From positions 1 to 49,436 of the forward strand of contig VBKL01000093.1 in assembly GCA_005879805.1 (NCBI GenBank): a DNA stretch of 49,436 nt, read 5' to 3'. Made by a program: the position numbers and the translations under genes. The DNA is from Deltaproteobacteria bacterium (lineage in GTDB: Bacteria > Myxococcota > Myxococcia > Myxococcales > 40CM-4-68-19). Under the pieces are notes generated by a model. That model saw only the letters and a program-made list of their open reading frames with translations, did no database searches and was not told the origin of the DNA. Shown here piece by piece: positions 8,638 to 16,252 of this stretch (position 1 is the first letter of the stretch; each line of letters opens with the position of its first letter).

Positions 8638-10106
8638 TCGTCCACCCAGGCGACCCCGGGCGCTAGTCTACCTCGATCGAGCGCTGCCTCGCCGCTCATC
8701 ACGGCGACCGGAGCCGTGCAGTAGAGGGTCGAATGGAGCCCTGCCGGACGGTGGTTGCCGCTGCGCTTGAGGCCTCCGAAGGGAAGCCGGCCGCTCGCGC
8801 CCACCGTCGGGGCATTCCAGTTGACCACTCCGCACTCGATGCGCGACAGGCAGCGCTCGAACGCCTCGCGGCTCCTGGTGTGCACGCTCGCGGCGAGCCC
8901 GTACTCGGTGGCATTGGCGAACGCGACGGCGGCGTCCTCGTCGGGCGCGTCGAACACTGCCAGGTCGGGCCCGAAAAGCTCCTCTCGCTCGTAGGCGGTG
9001 CCGTCCGGCCTCCGTACCCGGTGCACGGAGGGCGACACGTAGCAGCCGCGCAGCCCCCGCGGCGAGAGCCGCCGCGAGGCGAGCACCGTCTCGGCACGGG
9101 TCAGCGAGATGCCGGTCTCGAAGCGGGCGAGCGCGGTCTCGGAGGCGAGAGGCCCCATGAAGACGCCGGCGTCGAGCGGATGCCCGATGGTGAGCCCCTC
9201 CGCGAGCTTCGCGATCCGTCTTGCCATGGCGTCGGCGCGCTCGGGCGGCCCCTCCACGATGAGCCGGCTCGCCGCCGTGCAGCGCTGGCCCGCGGAGACG
9301 AACGCCGAGAAGAGGACGTCGTAGGCGGCCTTGTCGAGATCGGCGTCGCGCAGCACGAGAGCGGCGTTCTTCCCGCCCATCTCCAGGGCGAGGATCTTGG
9401 TCTGCCCGTGCGTTGCGCGCTCGATGGCGAGCCCGACCGACCAGCTGCCGGTGAAGAGCACGCCGTCGACGCCCGGATGGGCGGCGAGCTTCGCTCCGAC
9501 AGGGCCGGGTCCTTGCACGAGATTGAAGGCGCCGGCGGGGACGCCCGCCTCGACCAGACAGCGCGCGTAGACCTCTGCGGCGTGGGGCGCCACTTCGCTC
9601 GGCTTGAACACCACCGAGTTGCCGCAGGCGAGGGCGGGAAGCACGTGGCCGTTCGGGAGATGCACCGGGAAGTTGAACGGCCCGAGGACGGCGAGGACGC
9701 CGAGCGGGCGGAAGCGGCACTCGGCGCCGGGTTGTCCCGGGGCGGGAAAGGGAGCGACCAGCCGCAGGCCGTCGTCAGCGGTGATCGTCGCCTTGGCGGC
9801 GCAGGCCTGCGCCTCGGTGCGCGCTTCCCAGAGCGGCTTTCCGATGTCGACGGCGATCGCCCGCGCCAGCTCATCTTCGCGGGCCTTGAGCACTCCGCCG
9901 ATGCGCCGGACCAGGTCGGCGCGTTCGGAAGGCGACATTCGCGACATCGCCCGGGCGCCTTCGCGCGCGGCAGCGACCGCGTCGTCGACCTGGGAGAGCG
10001 CCCAGGGGAAATTGCCGATGACATGCTGTAAATCCGCGGGCGAGATGTCTTCGATGGCGCCGTCCGCATGCCGCGGATTCGCGAAGGTGCCGCCGATGAG
10101 ATCCAT
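8634..10106 (-). CDS. astD: Succinylglutamate-semialdehyde dehydrogenase-like aldehyde dehydrogenase
   Basis: 490 residues from ATG 10106. It has the NAD-dependent aldehyde dehydrogenase fold with G-P-F-N-F-P-V-H-L-P-N-G-H (AstD type), catalytic glutamate in L-E-M-G-G-K-N, catalytic cysteine in S-A-G-Q-R-C-T, and the family ending P-F-G-G-L-K-R-S-G-N-H-R-P. AstD oxidises N-succinylglutamate semialdehyde to succinylglutamate in arginine catabolism. An in-frame GTG at 10124 has a GAGGG close upstream and is an alternative start. First gene of the run leading into selB; astA is nearby but separated from it by an oppositely oriented kinase gene. Confidence 0.85.
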   Translation of the reverse strand: MDLIGGTFANPRHADGAIEDISPADLQHVIGNFPWALSQVDDAVAAAREGARAMSRMSPSERADLVRRIGGVLKAREDELARAIAVDIGKPLWEARTEAQACAAKATITADDGLRLVAPFPAPGQPGAECRFRPLGVLAVLGPFNFPVHLPNGHVLPALACGNSVVFKPSEVAPHAAEVYARCLVEAGVPAGAFNLVQGPGPVGAKLAAHPGVDGVLFTGSWSVGLAIERATHGQTKILALEMGGKNAALVLRDADLDKAAYDVLFSAFVSAGQRCTAASRLIVEGPPERADAMARRIAKLAEGLTIGHPLDAGVFMGPLASETALARFETGISLTRAETVLASRRLSPRGLRGCYVSPSVHRVRRPDGTAYEREELFGPDLAVFDAPDEDAAVAFANATEYGLAASVHTRSREAFERCLSRIECGVVNWNAPTVGASGRLPFGGLKRSGNHRPAGLHSTLYCTAPVAVMSGEAALDRGRLAPGVAWVDE

Positions 10107-10165
10107 CGCAACGCGGCATAGCACGGACCCTCGCGGTCATCGCTACCGCTCGTGAAGTCCAGTCG

Positions 10166-11365
10166 ATGCTGATCGATCGCGAGTCGACCCTGCGCGGGTA
10201 CGTCATCGCTCGATCCCCCGAGTACCTCGAGCTCTACCAGGCCGCCAACTCGGCGCTGCCCGGCCGTTGGGAGGCGCTCCAGCGGCTCGTTTCCGACAAC
10301 CCGAGCCAGATGAAGCGGGTGGCCGGGATGCGCCAGCTGGCGATTGAATGGGAGGCATACGCGCGGGCGGCCATCGCAGCCAATCCGCGGGATGCCGTCG
10401 CGCTGGTCGGCCAGGGACAGGGCAGGCGGCTGATGCAAGAGCTGCGCAACCAGCTCGAATCCTTCGTCCGCGTCGAGGAAGGGCTGCGGGACGAGCGCGC
10501 GCGCAAGGAGCAAAGGGGCGCGCTGCGCGCCGTCTCGCTGAGCTCGGCGCTGCTCGTCGCGGTTGCCGTGCTCATGGCCTTCTCCGCTCGCAGGCAGATC
10601 CGCGAAGTGGCCGGCCGGTTCGGGGCGGCGCTGCGCTCGGCGCAGGAGATGGAGAAGCTGCGCGAAGAGTTCATCACCATCGCGGCGCACGAGCTGCGCA
10701 CGCCGCTCACCGCGCTCCTCCTCCAGCTGCAGCGCCTGCGCCGCGACCTCGACCGGGGGACGGCGGTGGATTCCTCGGCCCTCATCGACACGCCGCTGCG
10801 CCAGGCGCGCAGGCTCTCCTCTCTCATCGAGTCGCTCCTCGACGCGCAGGCGGTGGCCTCTGGCGGTCAGGTGGAGCTGCGCCTTTCCCGCACCGACCTC
10901 GCCACCATCGCCCAGGCTTCGCTGGCCCGCGTGCGCGACGGCCTGGTGCGCCTCGGGTGCGAGGTCGAGCTGCGGCTCGACGCCGGCGTCGACGGCGATT
11001 GGGACGCCAAGCGGATGGAGCACGTCGTCGCCACGCTCATCGCCAACGCCTGCAAGTACGGCGAGGGAAAGCCGGTCCAGGTGAGCGCGCGCCGCGAGGG
11101 CGAGATGCGGGTCCTCAGCGTGAGCGACGAGGGAATCGGCATCCCCGAGGATCTCCAGGAACGGATCTTCGGCCGCTTCGGTCGAGCCGCGCCGTCGCGC
11201 TCCTACGGCGGATTCGGGCTCAGCCTCTTCGTCGCCCGCCGCCTCGCCGAGGCCCACGGAGGCACCCTCACGGTGGTGAGCGAACATCGGAAGGGGGCGA
11301 CGTTCACCCTTCGCCTCCCGCGCGTCGCCGCGCCTTCGGAGCCCATCGCACTCCGAGCGGGGTAG
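10166..11365 (+). CDS. CHASE3-type membrane histidine kinase, apparently 5'-truncated
   Basis: 399 residues. Residues 1-115 match the back part of a CHASE3 sensor region (R-E-S-T-L-R-G-Y-V-I, then Y-L-E-L-Y). A single membrane helix lies at about 123-140, then HisKA with H175 (A-A-H-E-L-R-T-P) and an HATPase domain (N-A-C-K-Y-G, D-E-G-I-G-I-P, G-G-F-G-L-S-L). Normal CHASE3 kinases have a membrane helix before the sensor; here the frame continues upstream with family-like residues (A-R-E-V-Q-S) but has no start and meets a stop at 10097. The sensor would therefore sit on the wrong side of the membrane unless translation begins unusually. It converges with astA, 7 bases between stops. Confidence 0.75.
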   Translation: MLIDRESTLRGYVIARSPEYLELYQAANSALPGRWEALQRLVSDNPSQMKRVAGMRQLAIEWEAYARAAIAANPRDAVALVGQGQGRRLMQELRNQLESFVRVEEGLRDERARKEQRGALRAVSLSSALLVAVAVLMAFSARRQIREVAGRFGAALRSAQEMEKLREEFITIAAHELRTPLTALLLQLQRLRRDLDRGTAVDSSALIDTPLRQARRLSSLIESLLDAQAVASGGQVELRLSRTDLATIAQASLARVRDGLVRLGCEVELRLDAGVDGDWDAKRMEHVVATLIANACKYGEGKPVQVSARREGEMRVLSVSDEGIGIPEDLQERIFGRFGRAAPSRSYGGFGLSLFVARRLAEAHGGTLTVVSEHRKGATFTLRLPRVAAPSEPIALRAG

Positions 11366-11372
11366 AGGTTCC

Positions 11373-12422
11373 CTAGTCGAACGGGATCGTGTGCAGCCGG
11401 TCTCCCGCCTTCGCCCCCAGGGCGCGGGCAGCGGTCTCCGGCAAGCGCAGCTCCGCGTCGCGGAAGTTGCACAGGCAGCGGACGGCGCGGAACCGGTTGC
11501 GGCCCTGCGGTCGCTCGACGGCGACCAGGCGATCCTCGACCTCGCCGGCGCGGGCCTCGGCGGTCGCCACCAGCGGTTCCCCGGCGAGGCGGCCCCGGCG
11601 GTAGCGACGCACCGGCTCGATGTCGCGGGTCGGGGCCGAGTAGTGCGGCCCTCCGTCGAAGGGATCGATGCGCTCGTCGTAGCGGAAGCCGATGCGGGTG
11701 AGCATCTGCTTCGCCCCCGAGGTCTCCGGCCCCACCTCGCCGATGGCGTCCTGGATCTTCTGCGTGAAGATGGTGGTGTAGATCTCCCCGGGCGGGAACA
11801 GCTGCTGGATGAATTCCTTGTTCTCGCGGGAGAGCCGATCGGCCTGTTGGTACGAGAGACCGGTGAACTTGCGCCCCAAGGCCTCCCAGAGCGGGCTGCG
11901 CCGGTCCTCGTCGAGGCGCGGAAGAAGCTCGACCAGGATCCGCTCCCGGAAGCGCGAGGGGTGCATGGCGACGAAGAGGAACCGGGCGTAGCTCAGCTGC
12001 TTGCCGGGCTTGTCCTTCTGCCGGTAGGCGGGATCGACGATGAGGCCGCCGATCTCCGTCGGCCCGTCGAAGTTGTAGCCGATGGACAGCACCCGGTGTT
12101 TGAAGTGCCGGTCGACGCTCTGGCTGTAGTGCTCCTTCTCGTAGACGTCGAAGAAGATGTGGGGAGCGTCGCGGGTCCCGTGCTGGGCGATGATGATCGA
12201 GCACCCGACCACCCTCTCCTTGGCGATGTCCTCGAGGACGAAGACGTACTCGCGCTCGAACGGGTTGCGCACCCGTCCGTCGAAGGAACGGATCGAGCGA
12301 TCGATGGTCTGCGACAGCTCGCGCTCGTCGTCGGGCAGGTTGACGGTATCGAGCTCGCGGGCGAGCTTTTGCAGCCCCGGCAGATCGCTCTTCTGCACGT
12401 CGCGCAAGACGTACGACGGCAC
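11373..12422 (-). CDS. astA: Arginine N-succinyltransferase
   Basis: 349 residues, close to the usual AstA length. It opens with Y-V-L-R-D-V-Q-K-S-D-L-P, typical of the family, and has G-G-L-I-V-D-P-A-Y-R in the acetyltransferase core, followed by the AstA-specific F-T-G-L-S-Y-Q-Q-A-D-R-L-S and D-P-F-D-G-G-P-H. AstA transfers succinyl from succinyl-CoA to arginine, the first step of the AST catabolic route. The GTG start at 12420-12422 shares its G with the TAG stop of the M20 gene (TAGTG), so the two are translationally coupled. Arginine is assumed as substrate; ornithine is possible. Confidence 0.88.
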   Translation of the reverse strand: MPSYVLRDVQKSDLPGLQKLARELDTVNLPDDERELSQTIDRSIRSFDGRVRNPFEREYVFVLEDIAKERVVGCSIIIAQHGTRDAPHIFFDVYEKEHYSQSVDRHFKHRVLSIGYNFDGPTEIGGLIVDPAYRQKDKPGKQLSYARFLFVAMHPSRFRERILVELLPRLDEDRRSPLWEALGRKFTGLSYQQADRLSRENKEFIQQLFPPGEIYTTIFTQKIQDAIGEVGPETSGAKQMLTRIGFRYDERIDPFDGGPHYSAPTRDIEPVRRYRRGRLAGEPLVATAEARAGEVEDRLVAVERPQGRNRFRAVRCLCNFRDAELRLPETAARALGAKAGDRLHTIPFD

Positions 12423-13906
12423 TAGGTCGCCCTTCCGCACAGCTCGAGCACGATGCGCTGGTAGGCGTCGATCGCCTTCTCGAGCTGCGCGATTTCGATC
12501 CGCTCGTTGGGAGTGTGGGCGTTGCCGGTGGAGACGCCGGGGCCGAAGACGGCTGCCTCGCAGCCCTTGCGCGCGAAGACGCCCGCCTCGGTGCTGGTCG
12601 GCTTGGCGCGCGGCGAAGGGTCGAGCCCCATCTCGCGCAGCGCGCTTCCGGCGCCGCGAAGCAGCTCGGCATCGCCGGCGAGCGACATGCCGCGCGCGTT
12701 GCGCGTCGCCTCGATGCGCAGGGAAAGCTCTCCCTGACCGAGCTCGCGCACCCACATCCGCGCGCGCTCCTCGAAGCGGGCGAGCAGGGCGTCGGGATCG
12801 TGCTCGGGAAGAAGCCTGCCGTCGAAGGTGGCGTGGATCGCGCCGCGCGCGTAGATGGCTTCGGTCCCCGCCTCCGAGGCCTCGCTCTCGAGGACGTTCA
12901 GGCCTCCCACTGCGCCGGGCGGATCGAAGCGCGCGTCGGCTCGGGGCTCCGCCTCTCCCAGCAGCGTCAGCCACAGATCCTCGAGTGCCCCCGCGGTGAC
13001 GAGGGCGCGCCACAGGTTCGGCCGCGGCGGACCGGGCGGCAAGAAGCGCGCGGCGTCCGGACGCGGCTCTCCATTCTCCCGCGGTGCCGGGACCTCGATC
13101 TGGCAGCGCGCAGGGACCACGTTGGGCGAGCTTCCGCCTTTTGCAGAGGCGATCGCGGCGCCGCTCGCCCGCGCCCAGGCGATGGCGCGGCGGATGGCGT
13201 TCACGCCCAGGTGCGGCGTCGAGCTATGGGCCGCCTTGCCGGCGAAGGTGAGCTCTTCGATCCCGGGTCCCGCGGTGGAAACCAGCCGGGCGCGGTCGTC
13301 GGCGACGGTGCAGCGCACGACCACGTATCCTTTGTGCGCGCTGATGAGCTCGAGCTTGCTCGGCTCGCCGCAGAGGACCTGCCGCGGGCGGATCTCCTCG
13401 AACAGCTCGCTTCCGGCGAAGTGGCGGGCGCCTTTCAGGCCCACTTCCTCGCCGAAGGTCCCGAGAAGCCAGAAGGGGCGGCGCAGCCGGGTCTCGCGGA
13501 GCCGCCGTGCCGCTTCGATCTTGCAAAGCGCATCGAGCTTCACGTCGGCGCAGCCGAGCCCGTAGAGAGTTCCGCCTTCCTCGGTCAGCGCCCAGGGATC
13601 GCCCGCCGTCCTGGTCCAGGCTTCCGGGGGGCCGGAAGGGACCGTGTCGAGATGAGTGACGAGGAGGAGGCCTCCCGGTACTTCCGTCCGGGAAGGATCG
13701 GCAGCGCCGCTTCCCGTTCCGCCGGGACCAGCGAGCGCATTGACGTGCTCGACCGATCCCTCCCGCACCACCTGACGGCGCAGGGCCAGCCCGGCCGCTT
13801 CGTACAGGGGAGCGAGCGCGTCCACGGCGGCCCGCGTCCCGTGAGCCGACACGGTGTCCGCCCGCACCAGCGCGCGCGCGGCATCGAGAAAGCCAGGGGG
13901 AAGCAT
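12422..13906 (-). CDS. M20 family metallopeptidase / deacylase (ArgE-DapE type)
   Basis: 494 residues from ATG 13906; a TTG at 13945 is a weaker in-frame alternative. Metal ligands of the M20 family are visible: T-H-L-D-T-V-P, G-C-A-D-V-K, G-T-F-G-E-E-V-G, C-G-E-P and the final G-N-A-H-T-P-N-E. The family removes acyl groups (acetyl, succinyl) from amino acids or cleaves dipeptides with two metal ions. Coupled to astA by a TAGTG overlap, it is a good candidate for the desuccinylating step that AstE would otherwise perform; this is inference from context. A proline/glycine-rich insert (about 270-310) is longer than in many relatives. Confidence 0.82.
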   Translation of the reverse strand: MLPPGFLDAARALVRADTVSAHGTRAAVDALAPLYEAAGLALRRQVVREGSVEHVNALAGPGGTGSGAADPSRTEVPGGLLLVTHLDTVPSGPPEAWTRTAGDPWALTEEGGTLYGLGCADVKLDALCKIEAARRLRETRLRRPFWLLGTFGEEVGLKGARHFAGSELFEEIRPRQVLCGEPSKLELISAHKGYVVVRCTVADDRARLVSTAGPGIEELTFAGKAAHSSTPHLGVNAIRRAIAWARASGAAIASAKGGSSPNVVPARCQIEVPAPRENGEPRPDAARFLPPGPPRPNLWRALVTAGALEDLWLTLLGEAEPRADARFDPPGAVGGLNVLESEASEAGTEAIYARGAIHATFDGRLLPEHDPDALLARFEERARMWVRELGQGELSLRIEATRNARGMSLAGDAELLRGAGSALREMGLDPSPRAKPTSTEAGVFARKGCEAAVFGPGVSTGNAHTPNERIEIAQLEKAIDAYQRIVLELCGRAT

Positions 13907-13999
13907 GCGAGCGCGCTTCGTGGCATGGCGCGCGCGGCGGGTCAACCGGAGAACGGCGGTCTACGCCTTGTCGTGCGGTCGTTCAGGCCGGAGGTTACG

Positions 14000-14611
14000 A
14001 TGCCCGCCAACCGAGAAGAGGAGAGGACCATGAAAGACCGCACCGCGACGCCGTTCCTCAGCGACATCCAGGAGATCCGGCGGCGCGCCCGGGAGCACGT
14101 GGAAAAGGGCGCGGTGACCTCTGCCTACAAGGGCGACGTTGAGACGGCGATCAAGCTCCTCAACGAGGCGCTGGCGACGGAGATCGTCTGCACCCTGCGG
14201 TACCGGCGGCACCACTACATGGCCGCCGGAATCCACTACCAGGCCATCGCCGACGAGTTCATGCAGCACGCGGTCGAGGAGCAGCAGCACGCCGACTGGA
14301 TCGCGGAGCGGATCCGCCAGCTGGGCGGCGCGCCGGATTTCAATCCCGAAGGCCTGCTCACCCGCAGCCACGCCCAGTACGCCGAGGGGAATTCACTGGT
14401 CGACATGATCAAGGAGGACCTCATCGCCGAGCGCATCGCCATCGAGTCGTACCTCGACATGATTCGCTACTTCGGCGACAACGATCCGACCTCTCGCCGG
14501 CTCGTCGAGAAGGTCCTCGAGCAGGAGGAGGAGCACGCCGACGACATGGCGACCCTCCTCGAGAGGTTCGATAAGGAGCCCGGCGAAGGAACCAAGCAGC
14601 GTATGCGCTGA
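14000..14611 (+). CDS. Bacterioferritin-like ferritin family protein
   Basis: 203 residues from ATG 14000, which has GGAGG five bases upstream; ATG 14030 is an equally reasonable start (193 residues, GAGGAGAGG upstream). The body is a four-helix ferritin-like bundle with repeated iron-ligand patterns: L-N-E-A-L-A-T-E-I-V, H-A-V-E-E-Q-Q-H-A-D and E-Q-E-E-E-H-A-D-D. Such proteins oxidise and store iron or protect DNA against oxidative damage. Divergent from the M20 gene, with about 93 bases between the starts, and 18 bases before dtd. Confidence 0.82.
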   Translation: MPANREEERTMKDRTATPFLSDIQEIRRRAREHVEKGAVTSAYKGDVETAIKLLNEALATEIVCTLRYRRHHYMAAGIHYQAIADEFMQHAVEEQQHADWIAERIRQLGGAPDFNPEGLLTRSHAQYAEGNSLVDMIKEDLIAERIAIESYLDMIRYFGDNDPTSRRLVEKVLEQEEEHADDMATLLERFDKEPGEGTKQRMR

Positions 14612-14629
14612 GCCTCGGCCGCAGCTCCG

Positions 14630-15091
14630 ATGCGCGCCGTCGTGCAGCGGGTCAGCGAGGCGAGCGTCGCGGTGGATGGGAAGGTCGTCGGGCAGATCGG
14701 CCCCGGCCTCTGCGTCCTCCTCGGCGTGGCGCAGGGCGACGCGGTGGCAGACGCCGAGTGGATGGCCAGCAAGGTCTGCGAGCTGCGCATCTTCGAGGAC
14801 GAGGCGGGCAAGATGAACCGGTCCGTCCTCGACACGAAGGGCGCGCTGCTCGCGATTTCCCAATTCACCTTGCTCGGCGACGCGCAGAAGGGGCGGCGGC
14901 CTTCGTTCATCGCCGCCGCCCGCCCCGAGGAGGCGCAACCGCTCTACGCGAAGTTCAGCGCCCTCTGCCGCGAGCGCGGCATGCGGGTGGAGGAAGGCGT
15001 CTTCCGCGCTACCATGCAGGTGCGGATCGTCAACGAGGGCCCGGTGACGCTGATCCTCGACAGCCACCTCGCTTCCCGCGCGGTCCCATAG
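14630..15091 (+). CDS. dtd: D-aminoacyl-tRNA deacylase
   Basis: 153 residues, slightly longer than the usual ~145. It begins [13 protein letters not shown] and has the active-site motif S-Q-F-T-L-L-G-D and the second signature N-E-G-P-V-T-L, both hallmarks of DTD. The enzyme removes D-amino acids mistakenly attached to tRNA. It lies 18 bases after the ferritin-like gene and 11 bases before a lipoprotein gene on the same strand, so all three may share a transcript. Confidence 0.93.
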   Translation: MRAVVQRVSEASVAVDGKVVGQIGPGLCVLLGVAQGDAVADAEWMASKVCELRIFEDEAGKMNRSVLDTKGALLAISQFTLLGDAQKGRRPSFIAAARPEEAQPLYAKFSALCRERGMRVEEGVFRATMQVRIVNEGPVTLILDSHLASRAVP

Positions 15092-15102
15092 GACGGTGCG
15101 AC

Positions 15103-15639
15103 ATGAAGGCGCTTCCTCTTTTGGTCCTGGCGGTCGCCTGCGGCCCCTTCTCGCGACACATCAGCCACTACGACTACGGTGACGTGAGCGGCGACGAGTT
15201 GATGACGCCCGAGTTCGACCTTTCCGTTCCGAAGGGCTTGTGCGCGTCCCACGATGCGAAGCGCCCTCGTGACAAGATCGTCGTCCACGAGGGACGCTGC
15301 GACGGCCCTCCCTTGTTCGAAATCGTCGTGACGGACCCGCACACCCGGCCGTTTCTGCCCGGCACCCTCTTCATGAGCGTCAGCGAGACGAGGCGGAACC
15401 TGCGCGGGGTCCCCGCGACCGATCTCGTGGCGCGGAACACGGCGACCGACCTGGTTTCGAGAGATCTGAGATTCTTCAATACGGACGATCTCATGGTGTT
15501 GAATGATCCCTCCGAGAGATACCGGGTGATCCATTTCTTCTACGAGAACCTGGACCCGGAGCGGCGCAAGCGAGCGGACGAGGTGATCGACGAGGTCGCT
15601 CCCCGCCGCAGTCCTTTCGAACGCATGCCTCCCCGCTAG
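15103..15639 (+). CDS. Putative lipoprotein of unknown function
   Basis: 178 residues. The N terminus M-K-A-L-P-L-L-V-L-A-V-A-C-G-P is a short lipoprotein signal with Cys13 as the acylation site. The mature part is charged, with tyrosine-rich S-H-Y-D-Y-G-D-V, several cysteine residues (C-A-S-H-D, G-R-C-D-G) and a helical charged C terminus (D-P-E-R-R-K-R-A-D-E-V). No family is recognised. Codon use matches its neighbours. It follows dtd by 11 bases. Confidence 0.6.
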   Translation: MKALPLLVLAVACGPFSRHISHYDYGDVSGDELMTPEFDLSVPKGLCASHDAKRPRDKIVVHEGRCDGPPLFEIVVTDPHTRPFLPGTLFMSVSETRRNLRGVPATDLVARNTATDLVSRDLRFFNTDDLMVLNDPSERYRVIHFFYENLDPERRKRADEVIDEVAPRRSPFERMPPR

Positions 15640-15720
15640 ACATGTGGTCGTGCGACCGCGCAGGCTCCCGGGACGCATTAGAGCGACTTGACGAATTGTT
15701 ATCGAAATCCATCGACCGCT

Positions 15721-15804
15721 ACGTCAATGTCAACGACTTTTCGTTCACGTCGCCGTCGCCGTCGCCGTCTACGTCGCCGACCACGTCAACGTCAACGCCC
15801 ACGT
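15721..15804. repeat. Degenerate hexamer repeat with period NNNCGT
   Basis: About 14 successive hexamers share a CGT (GACG on the other strand) at the same phase, for example CGCCGT three times in a row, then CTACGT, CCACGT, CAACGT. It fills the spacer between the lipoprotein gene and the HIT gene. Any translation of it (D-V-D-G-D-G type) is low-complexity and unlikely to be a real protein. The function is unknown; it could be a binding array, a slipped-strand expansion or a structured spacer. Confidence 0.7.
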
Positions 15805-15838
15805 AGGTCGGCGAGCATTCTGGTATAGCTGCCTCGCC

Positions 15839-16171
15839 ATGCCCGACTGCATCTTCTGCAAGATTGTCGAAGGCAAGATCCCGGTGAAGAAGCTCGCCGA
15901 GACCGACCGCGCGCTCGCCTTCCCCGACATCGATCCGCAGGCTCCCGAGCACTTCCTCGTCATCCCCAAACAGCACCTCGTCGCCATGACCGAGGTGACC
16001 GACTGGTCGCTCGTCGGGCACCTCCACGAGGTCGCGGTCGGCGTCGCCAGGGAGCGCATGCCCAATGGCTTCCGGACCCTGATCAACACCGGTCCCGACG
16101 GCGTGCAGACGGTCTTCCACGTCCACCTGCACTGCCTGGGCGGCCGGCCGATGCGGTGGCCGCCTGGCTGA
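15839..16171 (+). CDS. HIT family (histidine triad) nucleotide-binding protein
   Basis: 110 residues, the standard length for HINT-type proteins. It starts M-P-D-C-I-F-C-K-I-V-E-G-K-I-P and ends with the histidine triad H-V-H-L-H-C-L-G-G-R-P-M-R-W-P-P-G. These enzymes hydrolyse adenylated substrates such as AMP-lysine or aminoacyl-AMP. C4 and C7 are the pair often seen in bacterial homologues as a zinc-site half. It stands between the hexamer repeat and pcnB. Confidence 0.93.
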   Translation: MPDCIFCKIVEGKIPVKKLAETDRALAFPDIDPQAPEHFLVIPKQHLVAMTEVTDWSLVGHLHEVAVGVARERMPNGFRTLINTGPDGVQTVFHVHLHCLGGRPMRWPPG

Positions 16172-16252
16172 CACCCCGGGGCCGCCAAGGGCTTCCGCAC
16201 TCGCGGTAAAGTTGACGGTTCGCGAGCCTTGACGTTACGACGCTGACCGAAG

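Noticed and set aside
9101-11287. 728-codon minus frame spanning the CHASE3 kinase and astD
   Set aside because: It crosses two well-supported genes in wrong frames and has low-complexity Ser/Arg/Pro composition.
15719-16174. Minus-strand ORF ending in Asp-Val-Asp-Gly repeats
   Set aside because: It is the antisense of the HIT gene running into the hexamer repeat; the repetitive translation is a product of the repeat.
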